Made by a program: the position numbers and the translations under genes
Notes under the pieces: generated by a model
What the model was told of the DNA's origin: nothing
The model's database searches: none
Seen by the model: only the letters and a program-made list of their open reading frames with translations
Part shown: positions 44,614 to 57,873 of the stretch, piece by piece
Position numbering within the stretch: position 1 is the first letter of the stretch
Layout: every line of letters begins with the position of its first letter
Assembly: GCA_003254885.1 (NCBI GenBank)
Contig: QANT01006496.1
Location: 62,001 to 126,000, forward strand
DNA: 64,000 bases
Direction of reading: 5' to 3'
Source: Purshia tridentata
Taxonomy: Eukaryota > Streptophyta > Magnoliopsida > Rosales > Rosaceae

Positions 44614-47600
44614 ATGTTGCTTCCTCTAACTCACCTTCCCACTTCCTCACTCCCGCCAAAATCTTTAACAGACCAATCACTCTCTCCCTTCTTTTCATTC
44701 CCAAAAACCCATCTCTCCCAAATTCCTAAACCCCCCAAATTCACAATCCGGAGCTCCACCAGCGACACCCAAATCCTTGCGCCCAAGTCCGCCATCCAGC
44801 GTATCGCCGAAAAGCTCCGGAGCCTCGGGTTCACCGAAAATAACCAAAAAGCCCAACCCCAACCTGCTATCAACTCCGCCGGAGAAATCTTTGTTCCCCT
44901 GCCGGAGAAATTGCCCAAGTACCGGGTCGGACACACGCTCGATTCGAGCTGGAGCACGCCGGAGAATCCGGTCCCAGAACCGGGCACGGGCAGAGCGATT
45001 TCAAGGTTTCATGAGTTGAGGAGGGAGGTGAAGGAGCAGAGGAAATTGGAGAAGAAGGAGAGTAAAGGCAAAAAGGATGACAGGGTGCCCACATTGGCGG
45101 AGCTGAGCTTGGCGGAGGACGAATTGAAGAGGCTGAGGACTGTTGGGATTGGGCTGAAGAAGAAGCTGAAGGTTGGCAAGGCTGGGATTACTGAAGGAAT
45201 TGTGAATGGGATCCACGAGAACTGGCGGCGGTCCGAGGTTGTCAAGATTGTGTGTGAGGATTTGTGTAGGATGAACATGAAGAGGACTCATGATTTGTTG
45301 GAGGTTAGGCTTCATTTCGCTATTTAAATTTTGCCTTTGCAATGCTTTCGCTTTGACATTGCAATATGATCACTTAATTGGATATTCATTCTTTATATAG
45401 TATAAAAGAAACCCACTTGTTGAATTATGGTTTTGAATTTTTAGTTTTTCTGACATTCGCAGAGAAAAACTGGAGGGCTGGTTGTTTGGAGGTCTGGAAG
45501 TAAGATAGTATTGTATAGGGGAGCGAACTATACGTATCCTTACTTTTTGTCTGATAAAGTTCATGAAGATTTGGTGAATGATACTTCCTGTAACAAACTG
45601 CCTGATGCACACATCGATGATGGAGAAGAAATGAGCCGTTCATCCAGCAGAAATGAAGTAAAATCTTCCTCCATACCAAGTCCAACCAATGAAAGAGCTC
45701 GCCCATCCTTAGTACAAGGTGTCGGTTTGCCAAATAGATATAGGTTTCAACTGCCAGGCGAGGCACAACTTGCAGAAGAAGCTGACCGCTTGTTAGAGGG
45801 ACTGGGGCCACGGTTTACTGATTGGTGGGGTTATGAACCACTACCTGTTGATGCTGACCTTCTACCTGCCATTGTTCCTGGATACAGGAGACCTTTCCGC
45901 CTTCTTCCATATGGTGTACAGCCTAAACTAACAGATGACGAAATGACCATATTGAGGAGACTTGGCCGACCATTACCATGTCATTTTGCATTGGGTGAGT
46001 TTGGCCTATAATGTTTCAACTCTTGTTCTCTCGCCAACATTTAGTTACTACCTTTTTTGTTTTTTACAGGCAGAAATAGGAATCTTCAAGGTTTGGCTGC
46101 TTCTATCGTCAAGCTCTGGGAAAAATGTGAGATTGCCAAAATAGCTGTTAAAAGGGGGGTACAGAACACTAATAGCGAGATGATGGCTGAAGAGTTAAAG
46201 GTTGGAGATAAGCCTGGGAATATCTCATCAATGTTACCTATCTATTATAACTCTAATACATCATTGCTTGTAGTCTTGTCATTTTACAATTAACTTGAGT
46301 TGGCTTGGGACTCCTATTTCCTATTGCTACTTTTAATTAATGTACTCTGTTGCAGAGGCTGACTGGAGGAACTCTGATTGCTCGGGATAGGGAATTTATT
46401 GTTTTGTACAGGGGAAAGGATTTTCTTCCGCCTGCAGTTTCTTCTGCCATAGAAGAGCGGAGGAAGCATGGAATACATACAGAGAAAAAGTTTAGTACAT
46501 CAGCTACAACTGCACTGGAGCTTGAACCCAGGACTGGCCCAGAATATAACCATGACCGGACCAATGATCATAAAATAGGCGTTCCATGTGAAAAAAGAAA
46601 GCTAAAGTCTACCGAGGCAGCTGTCAATAGGACTAGCATTAAATTGTCCATGGTATTTTTTTTTTAGATGCTACAGTTATGTGATTTCCTGGTTCAGCTA
46701 ATTTTTGTGTTACAAATGGCGTATCGTAAATGAACAGGCTTTAGAAAAGAGAGCAAAGGCAGAGAAACTTCTAGCAGAACTAGAAAAAGCAGAGACCCCC
46801 CAACAACCGGAAATAGATAAAGAAGGTATAACTGAAGAAGAAAGATATATGCTAAGGAAGGTTGGCTTGAGAATGAAGCCTTTCCTACTGTTGGGTGAGT
46901 TATGCCATTTTCTTTCTTTAACTCAGCAGTTGTTACATGATTATTTCCTCGTTTAGGATTAAATCACAGGTCATACTGAAAATCCATCAAAATATGTGGC
47001 TCCTTTCGAAGTGGTTCTGATAAGTATTCTCTTTTATTGCTCAGGTAGACGAGGAGTATTTGATGGGACAATTGAAAACATGCATCTTCATTGGAAGTAT
47101 AGGGAACTTGTTAAGATAATAGCTAATGAGAAAAGCATTGCAGCTGTTCATCAAGTAGCACATACCTTAGAGGCAGAAAGTGGTGGGGTTCTAGTTGCAG
47201 TGGAGAGAGTGAATAAGGGTTATGCAATCATTGTGTATCGTGGAAAAAATTATAGCCGGCCTGCTAGTTTGAGACCTCAGACACTTCTGAGTAAAAGACA
47301 AGCAATGAAGCGTTCTATTGAGGCACAGCGCCGTGAGGTAAACTTTGCTTTTCCAGCTGCATATTTGCATTTCAGCTATTTTTCATTATCAACCTGTCTC
47401 CTCCAGCTTAAACTGTTTAAAAAAATTTAAAATACAAATTCCCCCACACACCCTGCCTCAAAGAGAATGGATTGATGGCCAAGTGATCTAATTCCATAAT
47501 TTTCCATGGCCAAGTTAAAGACTTAAACACATACAAGGTGATCCCCCTATAAACTGATGACAAGAATTGGCCTTTTTGGTTGGAATTTTGCTTTAAAAGG

Positions 47601-49597
47601 TTACGGTGGACCTGTCAAATGAAGTACTTGTTACATTGACATGTTAAATTTATTATATGGATCTTTGCTCAATCTAGACTTCTATATTTTGAAGACAAAC
47701 TATTGACATATTTATTTGTTTATTTCATATTTTATGTTCTCTCCATTTTCATATCTACTTCAGCATCTGATTCCATTCCCCCCTTGTTCTTTTCTTTTTT
47801 CCTGTTTTGACATGCAGTCCTTGAAACTTCATGTTTTAAGGCTTGACAAAAACATAGATGAATTGAAGCTTCTGTTGGTGAGTTGTCCTGTGTTTCTATA
47901 TTTTCTATTTGTCCTTTTGTCTCTTTCAAAATTCTATTCCAGTTGTGCCCATTTGAAGTGGGGAAAATTATGCATTATTTTCACGAACCAGGGTAAAGAC
48001 AGAGAGGCAGACAATATGCACTTCCTTAATGAAGCAGGAAATGAACTGGTGAGTGGCGAGCTATCTCTTGTGTATGTACTTCTATTCCCTTCAAACCAAC
48101 TTAAATGTAAAGCTGAGATAAAATTAACAGTTTTGGCATAGATTAGGTTGCAGAGGAGGTGAACTATGTCCAATCAGAAGAATTTTTGAGATCAGATGCT
48201 GAACTTAAATATGATTCTCTCTCTCATTCTGTTGAGCCTGCTTTTCATGAAGAGAATGTTGAGGTAAAGGTAAAGAGTATGCTAATATGTGAGACTTGGT
48301 GTTCATTCTGTTTAAATATTTAGTACATCCTTCTTAGTATCTCCTTCAAATTGGCGTCTGAAATAGTGCATGTTTTACTTTTTCAAGGCTAGAGATGAAC
48401 ATGGAGCTCATGCAACTCCCATGAATTTAAATGATGGAATGGCTGCTGTGGTGAATGGTCAATTAGCCACACAACAGGATAGATTGACTAGTTTCTCTTC
48501 CACCTGTGATGAAGATGAGACTGGTAAAGTTGAGCCAGGATCTTCAAATGAAACCGATGCAAATTTGTTCAAGGATGTAAATGGAGAAGTTGGAGCTAGA
48601 AATAAACAAGAAGGTCATGCGACTCCCAGGAATTTATATCATGGAATGGGTGCTATGGTGAAAAAATTAGCCACACAACAGGATAAGGTGATTAGTTTCT
48701 CTTCGACCTGTGATGAAGATGAGACTGGTAAAGAAGAGCCAGGATCTTCAAATGAACCAGTTACAAATGAAACCCATGCAATTTTGTTCAAGGATATAAA
48801 TGCAGAAGCTAGAGCTTTTGTCTCTACATCTTTCCCTGAAGATGTTATGGTAATATGAAGTCCCATGTGTGTTTATATTCATGATCTTTTTCATTTGGAA
48901 ACTCCTTATAGTTTGTGATTATGTTTCAGTCGAACGGTTTGGGCAATTCTCCATTTGTTGATCAGCATCGTGTTTCTGATAATGAGGTCATGGACTCCTC
49001 GGGTAGGTCATGCAATAGTGAATCAGAACTGTCAGTACCAATAATGGTAAGAAAGAATTTAAATGAGTTACCTTCAAGAGCTGAGCATCTTTCCAACAAA
49101 GATAGACTTCTTCTGAGAAAGCAAGCCCTCAAGATGAAAAAGCGGCCTGTGCTTGCAGTTGGTAATTTTATTTCGATTTTCCCTCCTCTTATTGTTAGTC
49201 TATATGCTAAAACGGTTGTTTGTTTGGTAGGAAACTTACTACAATTTTGGCACCACAGTTTTTTTCCCATTATTTGAAAATGCTTAATACTGCTACATTA
49301 GTAGTTAATATAATTAATTGTAACGACATAAAAGTTTGGAACCTTACATGTGCAATTGTATATACTCCTACCCCTTATGAAACCTCAACATTTCGTAGGG
49401 AGGAACAATATTGTAACTGGTGTTGCAAAAGCAATCAAGGCGCACTTTGAGAAGCATCCTCTTGCCATAGTGAATGTCAAAGGCAGAGCAAAAGGAACTT
49501 CAGTCAGGGAAGTGGTTTTTAAACTGGAGGTGAGCACGCCCAAGTTCCTCCTCTTCTTTTCCTCCCCATTGTGCATTTACATTATAAATTGGCTGAT

Positions 49598-49635
<38 letters not shown>

Positions 49636-49870
49636 TCTCTCTCTCATATAGCAAGCAACAGGTGCAGTTTTAGTCTCCCAGGAGCCCAGCAAAGTTATAC
49701 TTTACAGGGGTTGGGGTGCTGGAGATAATCCTGGCCATCGTGATAAGAAGAATGCAAGTAACATGGGGAGAAAGGTTGCTACTAAGGGTGCTGTGTCACC
49801 TGAACTCTTGGCGGCAATAAGACTAGAGTGTGGTTTGCAGTGTCACAAAAAAGAAGATGGAAGTGCTTAG
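44614..49870 (+). CDS. CFM2: CRM-domain chloroplast splicing factor, CFM2-like
   Basis: Chloroplast RNA-binding protein required for group II (and some group I) intron splicing. Thirteen exons: 44614-45303, 45463-45994, 46070-46200, 46356-46652, 46738-46894, 47045-47337, 47818-47877, 47992-48048, 48147-48263, 48388-48849, 48930-49161, 49399-49529 and 49652-49870, about 1125 residues (Arabidopsis CFM2 about 1010). Exon 9 could instead end at 48269. A Ser/Pro-rich transit peptide is followed by [15 protein letters not shown] and [12 protein letters not shown], specific to this subfamily. Four CRM domains follow, near 165-262 ([18 protein letters not shown]), 385-490 ([16 protein letters not shown]), 580-680 ([16 protein letters not shown]) and 985-1085 ([16 protein letters not shown]), each closing with a TGG-type strand and LYRG or VYRG. 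The linker before CRM4 contains an in-frame duplication. Confidence 0.93.
48397..48818 (+). repeat. In-frame internal duplication in CFM2 exon 10
   Basis: Two direct copies of about 205-213 bp (48397-48605 and 48606-48818) encode parallel segments: [15 protein letters not shown] / [33 protein letters not shown] / [25 protein letters not shown] / [16 protein letters not shown] / ILFKDINAE. Copy 2 has a small insertion (PVTNET). The DNA is clearly homologous, so this is a genuine duplication within the exon. Confidence 0.92.
49597..49645 (+). repeat. CT microsatellite forming the polypyrimidine tract of a CFM2 intron
   Basis: A CT run of about 49 bp with one A interruption ends six bases before the acceptor AG at 49650-49651 of the last CFM2 intron. 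Confidence 0.9.
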
Positions 49871-52800
49871 GTTTGAACATAAGCTTGTGCCAGAAGGTAG
49901 CACTGCAATCATCCATCCCTTGATCATTGCCTACTGTAAAGAGCATGCACATACACTCACCATAATGCTTAGTTAGCAGTCACCAAAGCTGATGATCATC
50001 TTTAGAGCGTGAAGATATCCAGAAACTTCTCCTTGCTTACTTCTTTCGGTAATCCAGGATATGTTGAGGTGATAATTGGGAAGAGTCAACAAGCATGCTA
50101 AATTGATGGTATTATATACATTGATCGGTTGCTGCAAGAAGAGAAATACAGGCGCTCTGTTGACATAACATCCAATGGCTGATTGTTACATTTGAAATCC
50201 AGAGAGCTGGTTGTGGGTTGAGTCGAGTTTCAGATTAGACTAAAATTGAATTGTTGTAAATCTAGCATATCCACCCTCTGTAACTTTGAATTTTTGAAAC
50301 ATTTATAAACATACATGAAAGAAAGAAAAAGGTTAATGTAAAGGTGTGGGTAAAAGCTAGCTCTGAAATTGGTGATTAGTAAGGTGTTTAATTTGGAGCC
50401 TGGTGGAGGCCAAAACCAGCTGATCTCAACATCCGACAGGAAGTCTTTCATTTTGGTTTGTGTGGACCCATCCAGCCTATATATGGAGTAAGTGACCTTA
50501 CAAGCCCCGTCCCCGCCATTGATTCAAGCCTGCTTGCCTTTCTTTTCTTTCTTTTTGCTGTTGTTGAATATTCCAACTTTTTTCTTCCTCATTCTTTTTT
50601 TCCTTTTGGCCAAATACTTAAGAATTGTCAAACCCGCATTGCCCTCCGGTATGTTATTTTCATTAGTTAGTCCCAAAGCAACTTTTTGTACAATTAGTCC
50701 CATGACCACCAGCTTGTTCTTTTTACTGTCTACCCCATTTACTGGTGATGGTACGAAGGTAATAATAATGTACATATTTGTACGGGTTCTACCTGACCTG
50801 GTCCTTTGAATGAACGGACCTCCAATAAGTCCAATATTACGAATTGAACCATGTGGTTGTCGTTTGCAAGTTCTTGTTGTGGGAAGAACAAATTCAGAAT
50901 CCGATGATTGTAATTGGTCGAAGCTACCTACCAACACACCCCCCACGCCATGCCGATTGGTTCATCTATATTAAGCTTTGTTCTTGCAAAAAATGAATAA
51001 ATAAATGAAAGATGGATGAGAGAAAGGAATTGAAAGAGTTTTTTTTTTTTTCTCTTAGGCTCTCACTTTCTTCTCTGTTTTTAATTAAATGAAAAACACT
51101 ACTTAACATATGCAAGCTTTTACTTTGTGTGAAAAGATATTATAGAATGTGATGAACAATAACTTATTTATCTCATCACATACTAATTAAGTAAGAACTA
51201 TATTCTTAATTAGCAAATCGTGTGATTAGCTTGTTGGAGTACTAACTAATTAAGAACTAGCTTAACATTAATAAGCAAAGCGTGTGACCAATTTGTTGGA
51301 TTATAATGGGTTGAATCTTTGATTTTCTGTCATTTAACCAAAAATGAATATATATACAAATGTATATAAATCGAAAAGTGTTGTATGCACATCATGTTGC
51401 GTACAGACATGAGTGGCTTCGAAACAAATGAAAATGACAGTGTTGTTGTTTCGCACGCGCTTTGATCCCTAGCTAATAGTGACCTATTTTATTGAAGAGT
51501 ACTCTTGGGTTTCATGAATGAATATCATCATCACACACACCACATTACTCTTGCTCTCTCATCATGACACACACGCACACCTCTCTCTGTCTTTTTCTCT
51601 GACTATAGATGAGAGAGAGAGAGAGAGAACAAAAAACCTAGAATTTGCTGCCTTTCTATCTTTCAACGCCAGAAGGCAAGAGCAATCATCATGTCCTCCC
51701 CTTACCTTCTTTATCGCCATCATTGCTCCCACACCATCTTCTGCTTCACCTTCAACCACCCCACCACAATACCCAAAGCATCATCATTATCACCGACAAA
51801 GAAGAAGAAAAGGAAAAGGAAACGAAAAGAAAGCTTTAATTTTCTCAAGGCGGCAGCAGCAGCAGAAGGAACCCTAGATTAGCTATCGCTTTCAGCTCCT
51901 CCTTGGTTAAGCCAGTGAGTGAACAACGTAACAAAGATCGACTACTACGTGTTTCAAGGATTTGCAATCAGTCTTTTGATGCACTTTTGGGGAATCAAGC
52001 ATCTTGGTCCGACGACGATTTGCTATATCTAGTGTTTAGATCAAAGCAAATCGATTTATCAACTTCTTGCCTAGCTGCACCATTTTCCATTATTCCATAT
52101 ATATATATATATATTTAGAGATCGAGATGGGTTTCTTAATTAATTTGTTTTCTTTATGTTAAGTACTACTTTGGATCTTGTTAGGTAGGTACGGATTTAT
52201 ATATATTGTTCCTGGTTTTGTGTTATTAGCTAGCTAGGTTATTTAAGAACAAGTCTGTTTGGTAAGAAATTCTCCTCTCATCTCTCATCTCTGGTAGCTA
52301 GCTCGGAACTCTTTTGCTCTCTCTCTCTCGATCTCTCTCTCGATATCGATTTGTATGGTTCAAATGCATGTCATGAACTTGTGATGATATGGAAATTGAT
52401 ATGTCTTATCCAAGTTTGTGGTTGATTCCTAAGTATTAATTTTTACTTTCACTGCTGAAAAAACTTGGTTTATTGCGAACCAGAGAACATATCGATTATT
52501 ATATATATGTACTTAAGGCTTCTTACTTCAGTACTAGAAACTTGATTTACAACTTGATATATGATCCAGATTATATATTAGGGTTTGCATATAATTAAGA
52601 GATTTTAATTTCATATGTGAATTAGAAAAAGACTGAACTCGATCATTAATTGATTATATACCCTTAATTTCCCTTATATAAAAGAAATTTAACTTTGAAG
52701 ATTCAGGTATGACACCGTTTTAATTTTCAGTCGGCCTGTTAGCATTATTAATTCTGAAAGTATTTTCCACACATAAATAGAAGTATATATATATGCTCTT

Positions 52801-53559
52801 TGTAGCAAAAGGACTTAATTACTTTTATTTTTATTATACGTTGAGCTAGCTAGCTTGCTAATGTTCTGTCATAAGTTATGATATGATTTTATTTATCTAT
52901 GAGATCGATATTTTTCATGAATCTATATACTCAGCATGCGGGCAAACCATGTTATGTCCACCATTTGTTTGTGGTTGTATGCGGATATATATCATATATA
53001 TATCTTCAGAAATTGAAAGAATCGAGTACAAGCTACACAAAAGTGTACTGTACAATGAAACTCGTGCATGTTGGCTAGAACAACTAAAGTAACTACTAAT
53101 AGTCTAATACTGCATATATATATATGACATTTATGTATATATATTTGATTTGGAAAATAATTATTTGCATATGAAATTAAATCCTGATCGATGTTCTAGC
53201 TAGTTTGTTTCTGCGATAATTAATGGATATACATACCAGTTATAATTAAATTGCTGGAAGTGTACTAAGTGCACATATATATATATATATATTCTGGATC
53301 TCTAGGACATTAATCTTTTTATGATATTTTTCTATTTCTAAGTAATTTTTTTACATGTTTCAACATTTTAGGGAATAAGATATTTAACGCTTCAACATTT
53401 TTATTAAATGCATATATAAACATTGCACTACTACCCGGGGCATCTGTCCTATATTTGAGCAGTAGTAATTAATTCCGGAGTTTTCCCCAGATGTATATAT
53501 GTTGTATAGATAAATTAATATATAGAAGCACTCGGATAGTATTGTAGTCAAGGTCTTGC

Positions 53560-53590
<31 letters not shown>

Positions 53591-54561
53591 GTGAATCCAG
53601 TAGTGGTGCTGGTGCGTGCGAGCCCTTCATATATTCTGGGGCAGTTAGATTATATGCAGCTGCATGTGCACTTGCTGAGAATCTATATATACATAGATTT
53701 CGAACCCAGTTACTAAAAAGAGCATGATCACTTTTTTGACACGTACTCATGTAATTAGACGGATAATGATGTAATTAATACACATATGTGACATGACATG
53801 AGCTTGCCCTAGCTAGCGATCGGGGATGAAACCCCATGATATATTAACAAATATATTGAATGTCATGATTGCATGTCATGAACGCCAGTGCTGCTGCTTT
53901 CGGCAATCGGCATACTCAATAAATATACGTACAGTGATATTGAAAACCAAAGTCCACATTATTTCGTTCTTGGGCGCCGTTGTGATCATTTGTGACTGTC
54001 TAGCTAGTTTCCATAAATGCAAGACAGACATGCACTGTTGCACATGCATGTTCCGTATATGCAAAATTGCAGAACATGATTCAGAGTAAGTTCAGGTTCA
54101 ACATTTATGCATATCATCGATCATGGATGTTTTTGAGAGGAGTATTATGAAAATATACACTACACACCGGAATCTGAGAATCAAGCTGATAATTAAGTTA
54201 ATTTCGTGCGCTGGAATGGGTTGGGCTAAATTTTTTGGGTTAAAATTGGGTCCAGATATGGATGGGTTGGGCTCATTACCCGAGAACAGGCCCAAGACCC
54301 AAATAGAGAGGGACAGATTCATTGGCAGCAGACCGAGTGGTTGGTGTGTCTCCTTAACCGATATTCACAACGAGTGGCGGGCAGTCACAGGTTGATTGAA
54401 TGCCAATTACCCATCTAAGAAATCGCAAAATTCTGATATTCAAACCCAAAAATTATATAAACAAACAGATTATTACGCCCAAAAATTATTAATTTCACTC
54501 TCGCTGTTCTCACTCTCAGGCGCGCGCGCACACACACACAGAGTTACAGAGTTCGCAGGCC
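49871..54561. other. 4.7-kb spacer between CFM2 and FTR catalytic chain genes
   Basis: The first 500 bp are the CFM2 3' UTR. The stretch 50500-51480 is AT-rich spacer. The segment 51500-52130 is less AT-rich and has leader-like composition (CT-rich, a GA run near 51612-51628, a CCCTAG element). From 52130 to 54100 it is AT-rich with several TA microsatellites (near 52101-52112, 53276-53291, 53570-53591). The final 400 bp is the FTR promoter and leader with an alternating GC/CA run near 54521-54540. No protein gene is supported. Confidence 0.5.
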
Positions 54562-56952
54562 ATGATTCTCCAACTCCAAGCTCCGTCTTTCCGCGTCAGC
54601 ATTTCGTCATTTGTTTCTCCTCTCAGACGCTCCACTCGTCGCCCTGTAATCCGAGCTAAAGGTTAGCAATTTTCACATCCTCTTCTTTTTATTTTCAGTC
54701 TATTATCATTTATAATTATTGGGTTTTCAGATTTATACCCCTAATTTAACTTTTCTGTAATGCCATATTGAAAAACTTGCTTGATTAGTAGAGTAATGTG
54801 CTTCGGGGCGCAAAAAACATTTTCAGCGTGAATTAGGAAACCATAATATTTTTATTATTATTTCAAAATGTGAACGTTGCATTAACTTATAGTATAAATA
54901 TTTTGTTCTGGCAGCGGAACCATCAGATAAGTCTGTTGAAATTATGAGGAAGTTCTCTGAGCAGTATGCTCGTAAGTCTGGGACATATTTCTGTGTTGAT
55001 AAGGGAGTCACTTCTGTTGTTATCAAGGTATGTATTCACTTATTAAACACTACTTGTATAGTTCTATGCTCAATAACAACTGCGTAGGTATTTTCACTTT
55101 ATCGCTTCAAAATCCTTTAACTTTCATTTGTGCTTATTTTCTTTTTCTTTTTCATTTGTCTGTTTTTTCTGGATTTTGTTTTGTTTTTGATGATCTTTGG
55201 GGTGCTGGGCCTGCAAAACCTGGGTAATTATTATAAGCTTCCATCATGCTTAAGTTACCCCCTCAAATTGACCCCCCATAAGCAGAATTCTTCAGTTCAA
55301 TATCTTGCTGCTGTACTTTTAATTTTGTATCACATGAGAAATTTTATTAGGGAGAAACGGTCTCTTTTGGAAATCGCATCCTGTGATTATATATTCCTTA
55401 TTTTTTAACCACTGCATCTGATTGAACTGTATTTGTTCAATAATACATGTAAAAGAAACTTATCTTGGAATTTCGACAGGGATTGGCAGACCATAAAGAT
55501 GCATTGGGTGCACCACTTTGCCCTTGTCGGTAAATATCTGTTCTTGGCTAGGATGTTTTTACTTTGTCCTATACTTCAAACTCCTAACCAGTTCATATCC
55601 CAAATACTAGTGTCAAAATTGATTCATGTTCATGTTGTGTCATGCTTAACTCAGTGTGTTGCAGGCATTATGATGACAAAGCTGCCGAGGCTGGCCAGGG
55701 ATTTTGGAACTGCCCATGTGTTCCTATGAGAGAGAGGTAGATATCATTTTTTTATTTTGTACAGAACATTTCCTATTGGCCTTGATACGAACCAGGTTTT
55801 GGCTTCATACTTCATTTTAAGTACTTTATAGATTTGTAGACCTGAGGCAAATTTAGCTTGAAACCTGGAAAAAACTAGATTATAATTATGATACATTGAT
55901 AATCTTATGAGCATTAGACTTTTGGTTACCATAGCCTTCATGGCAGATTGCTTACTGTGGCTAAAAGTATAATAAGTAATAGAAAGCCTTTAGAAAATTC
56001 CAGTAAAGCACAAATACTTGTCTTGCAACCAGATGGCCCTGGGTATGCCAAGATGCGTTCTTGATAACCGTTGTAGCAAATAGTTGCACAAGTCATGTGA
56101 AAAGTTTTGGTGGAAAATTATTAAATAAGCATTTACGAAGCTTAGTTTTCTTGGTTCACAAAAATAATGGAGTATAGTATTATTATGTTATCATTGTATT
56201 ATTATTTTGTTATATAACGATATGCTGTTTAAAAAGTGGAGTTGTATGTATTTTACTATCTATTGCAATAGAAAGATTGGATTGTGTGAGAAATGCATAA
56301 GAACGGAATGCTTGAGTCAAAATTTGGGGAAGACTACTTTCCTTTTCTCATTCTGACCCAAAATTACATTCATCTCTCTCTCTCTCTCTCTTAAACAACC
56401 CAACCCCCCCGCGCACGCATGCATGCATTTGCAACTTGTGATCCCTCCTTTACTTGGATTTAAGCTCTTTGTGTTGAGGTTGGATTATATTTACATTATC
56501 TGAATATTCTGCTGAAATCCAGCTTTGCAAACCTGGTTCATATTAAAATCGTATGATTGTCTTGGCAGGAAAGAGTGCCACTGCATGCTCTTTCTCACCC
56601 CTGATAATGATTTTGCTGGACAGGAACAGGTAATTTACACACCATTCCTTTAGTTCATCGATTGTAGTTTGTTGGGGTACTCTTAACAGTAGGTAGAACA
56701 TAATATGGCCATTTCATGATTATACTATATTTCTATAAGTTTGTTGGGAATAAAATTTATGTAGTGCAAATGGCTGTCAAAGCTTCCGTGTTCCTTTTTG
56801 TTATGCTGTCGAAGCTGTCGATTTACTAATCTTAGGCATTGTTCCTTCTATATAGCTTTTTCCACGTATATCTAATTGTTTGTCCCTGTGACTCATGTGC
56901 AATGCAGACCATCACCTTGGAAGAGATCAGAGAATCTACAGCAAACATGTAA
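54562..56952 (+). CDS. FTRB: Ferredoxin-thioredoxin reductase catalytic chain, chloroplastic
   Basis: Catalytic subunit of the [4Fe-4S] enzyme that passes electrons from photoreduced ferredoxin to thioredoxins in the chloroplast stroma. Six exons: 54562-54661, 54915-55027, 55480-55529, 55665-55736, 56569-56629 and 56908-56952, 146 residues, the normal length. The transit peptide (about 1-33) is basic and Ser-rich (MILQLQAPSFRVSISS). The mature protein keeps all seven cysteines expected: Cys60 in TYFCVDKG, the pair CPC (85, 87), the pair CPC (104, 106) and the pair CHC (115, 117). Together these provide the cluster ligands and the redox-active disulfide. It ends TLEEIRESTANM. All splice junctions fit the frame. 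Confidence 0.96.
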
Positions 56953-57873
56953 TAAGCTTTGTGCATTGAAAGTTGTGTAAACCGTGCACTTCTGTATTTG
57001 TAGAAAGAGAAAAGAAGAAAAGTTCATCTTTTGAATGTCTTTATCTATATTCTAGTCTGAAACAGACCTGGCTTTGCTTTTTTCCTTTGTTTTTATTCAC
57101 ATAACAAATATCTTGCGATCTCATGGCCAAAAAAAAACACTCTTGCGATCTGTGGTGCTCAGACGTAGCTGTGTCTAAAGCAACACCCACAACGAATATC
57201 TTACTTTGATAATGATTTGATGCGCGTCTTTTTAGTTGGGTTTTTATTTCAACAAAAAATTTATTTATTGTTAATTTGCGCAAGGTTAAAATTAAATAGC
57301 ATATTTAATTAAGGAGTACAACGGTACATAAGGGGTTTAGAGCGTATCAAATAATAGATTTATCTTTATTCTACGCGGAATCATATTATGGATCTAACTT
57401 AATTCTAATTTCTAACAAATTACTCCGCTATTTCTCGTCATTTTATTGAAAATTATTTCTATATAACAAATTATGGGTTACTACTTTACTTCGTCTTTTT
57501 TTTTTGGGTCGGAATAGGGTCTACTTGGTTAACCTAACCCCAATGGCTTAAATAGTCTGTAATCTCGATGCTCCTATCAAAACAAATATCTTTTCTTTTT
57601 CGGTCAGTAAAAGGAAAAAAAAAAAGTTTCTGTAGTATGGTAAAACAATGGGCTTCAGAGGAAGTTGACTTTTGGCCCGGCCCATTATATTGACTTGAAC
57701 AGGCGGCACTGCAACGACAGAACCTGGAAGATGGCAATGCCACGCATCGCATGGATACCTTTCTGTAACACAGCATAGATTGATAGATTAATAGATCGGG
57801 TTTTACTCTGTTTCTCTTTTTGTTCTTAGATCTCCGAAACCACTTTACTCAATTACAAGTTTGGGTCTCGGAT
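56953..57873. other. Spacer between FTR catalytic chain and SAM-domain genes
   Basis: FTRB 3' UTR, AT-rich spacer and the promoter/leader of the SAM-domain gene. Nothing else recognised. Confidence 0.6.

Noticed and set aside
51989-52012. Stretch resembling the complement of miR166 (GGGGAATCAAGC, then TTGGTCCGA)
   Set aside because: It needs a three-base insertion and mismatches to align, and no matching star arm forms a precursor hairpin nearby. Probably chance.
51903-52118. Open frame of 71 codons in the CFM2-FTR spacer
   Set aside because: It ends in a TA-repeat-coded Ile/Tyr run, has no family resemblance and no clear splice partners.
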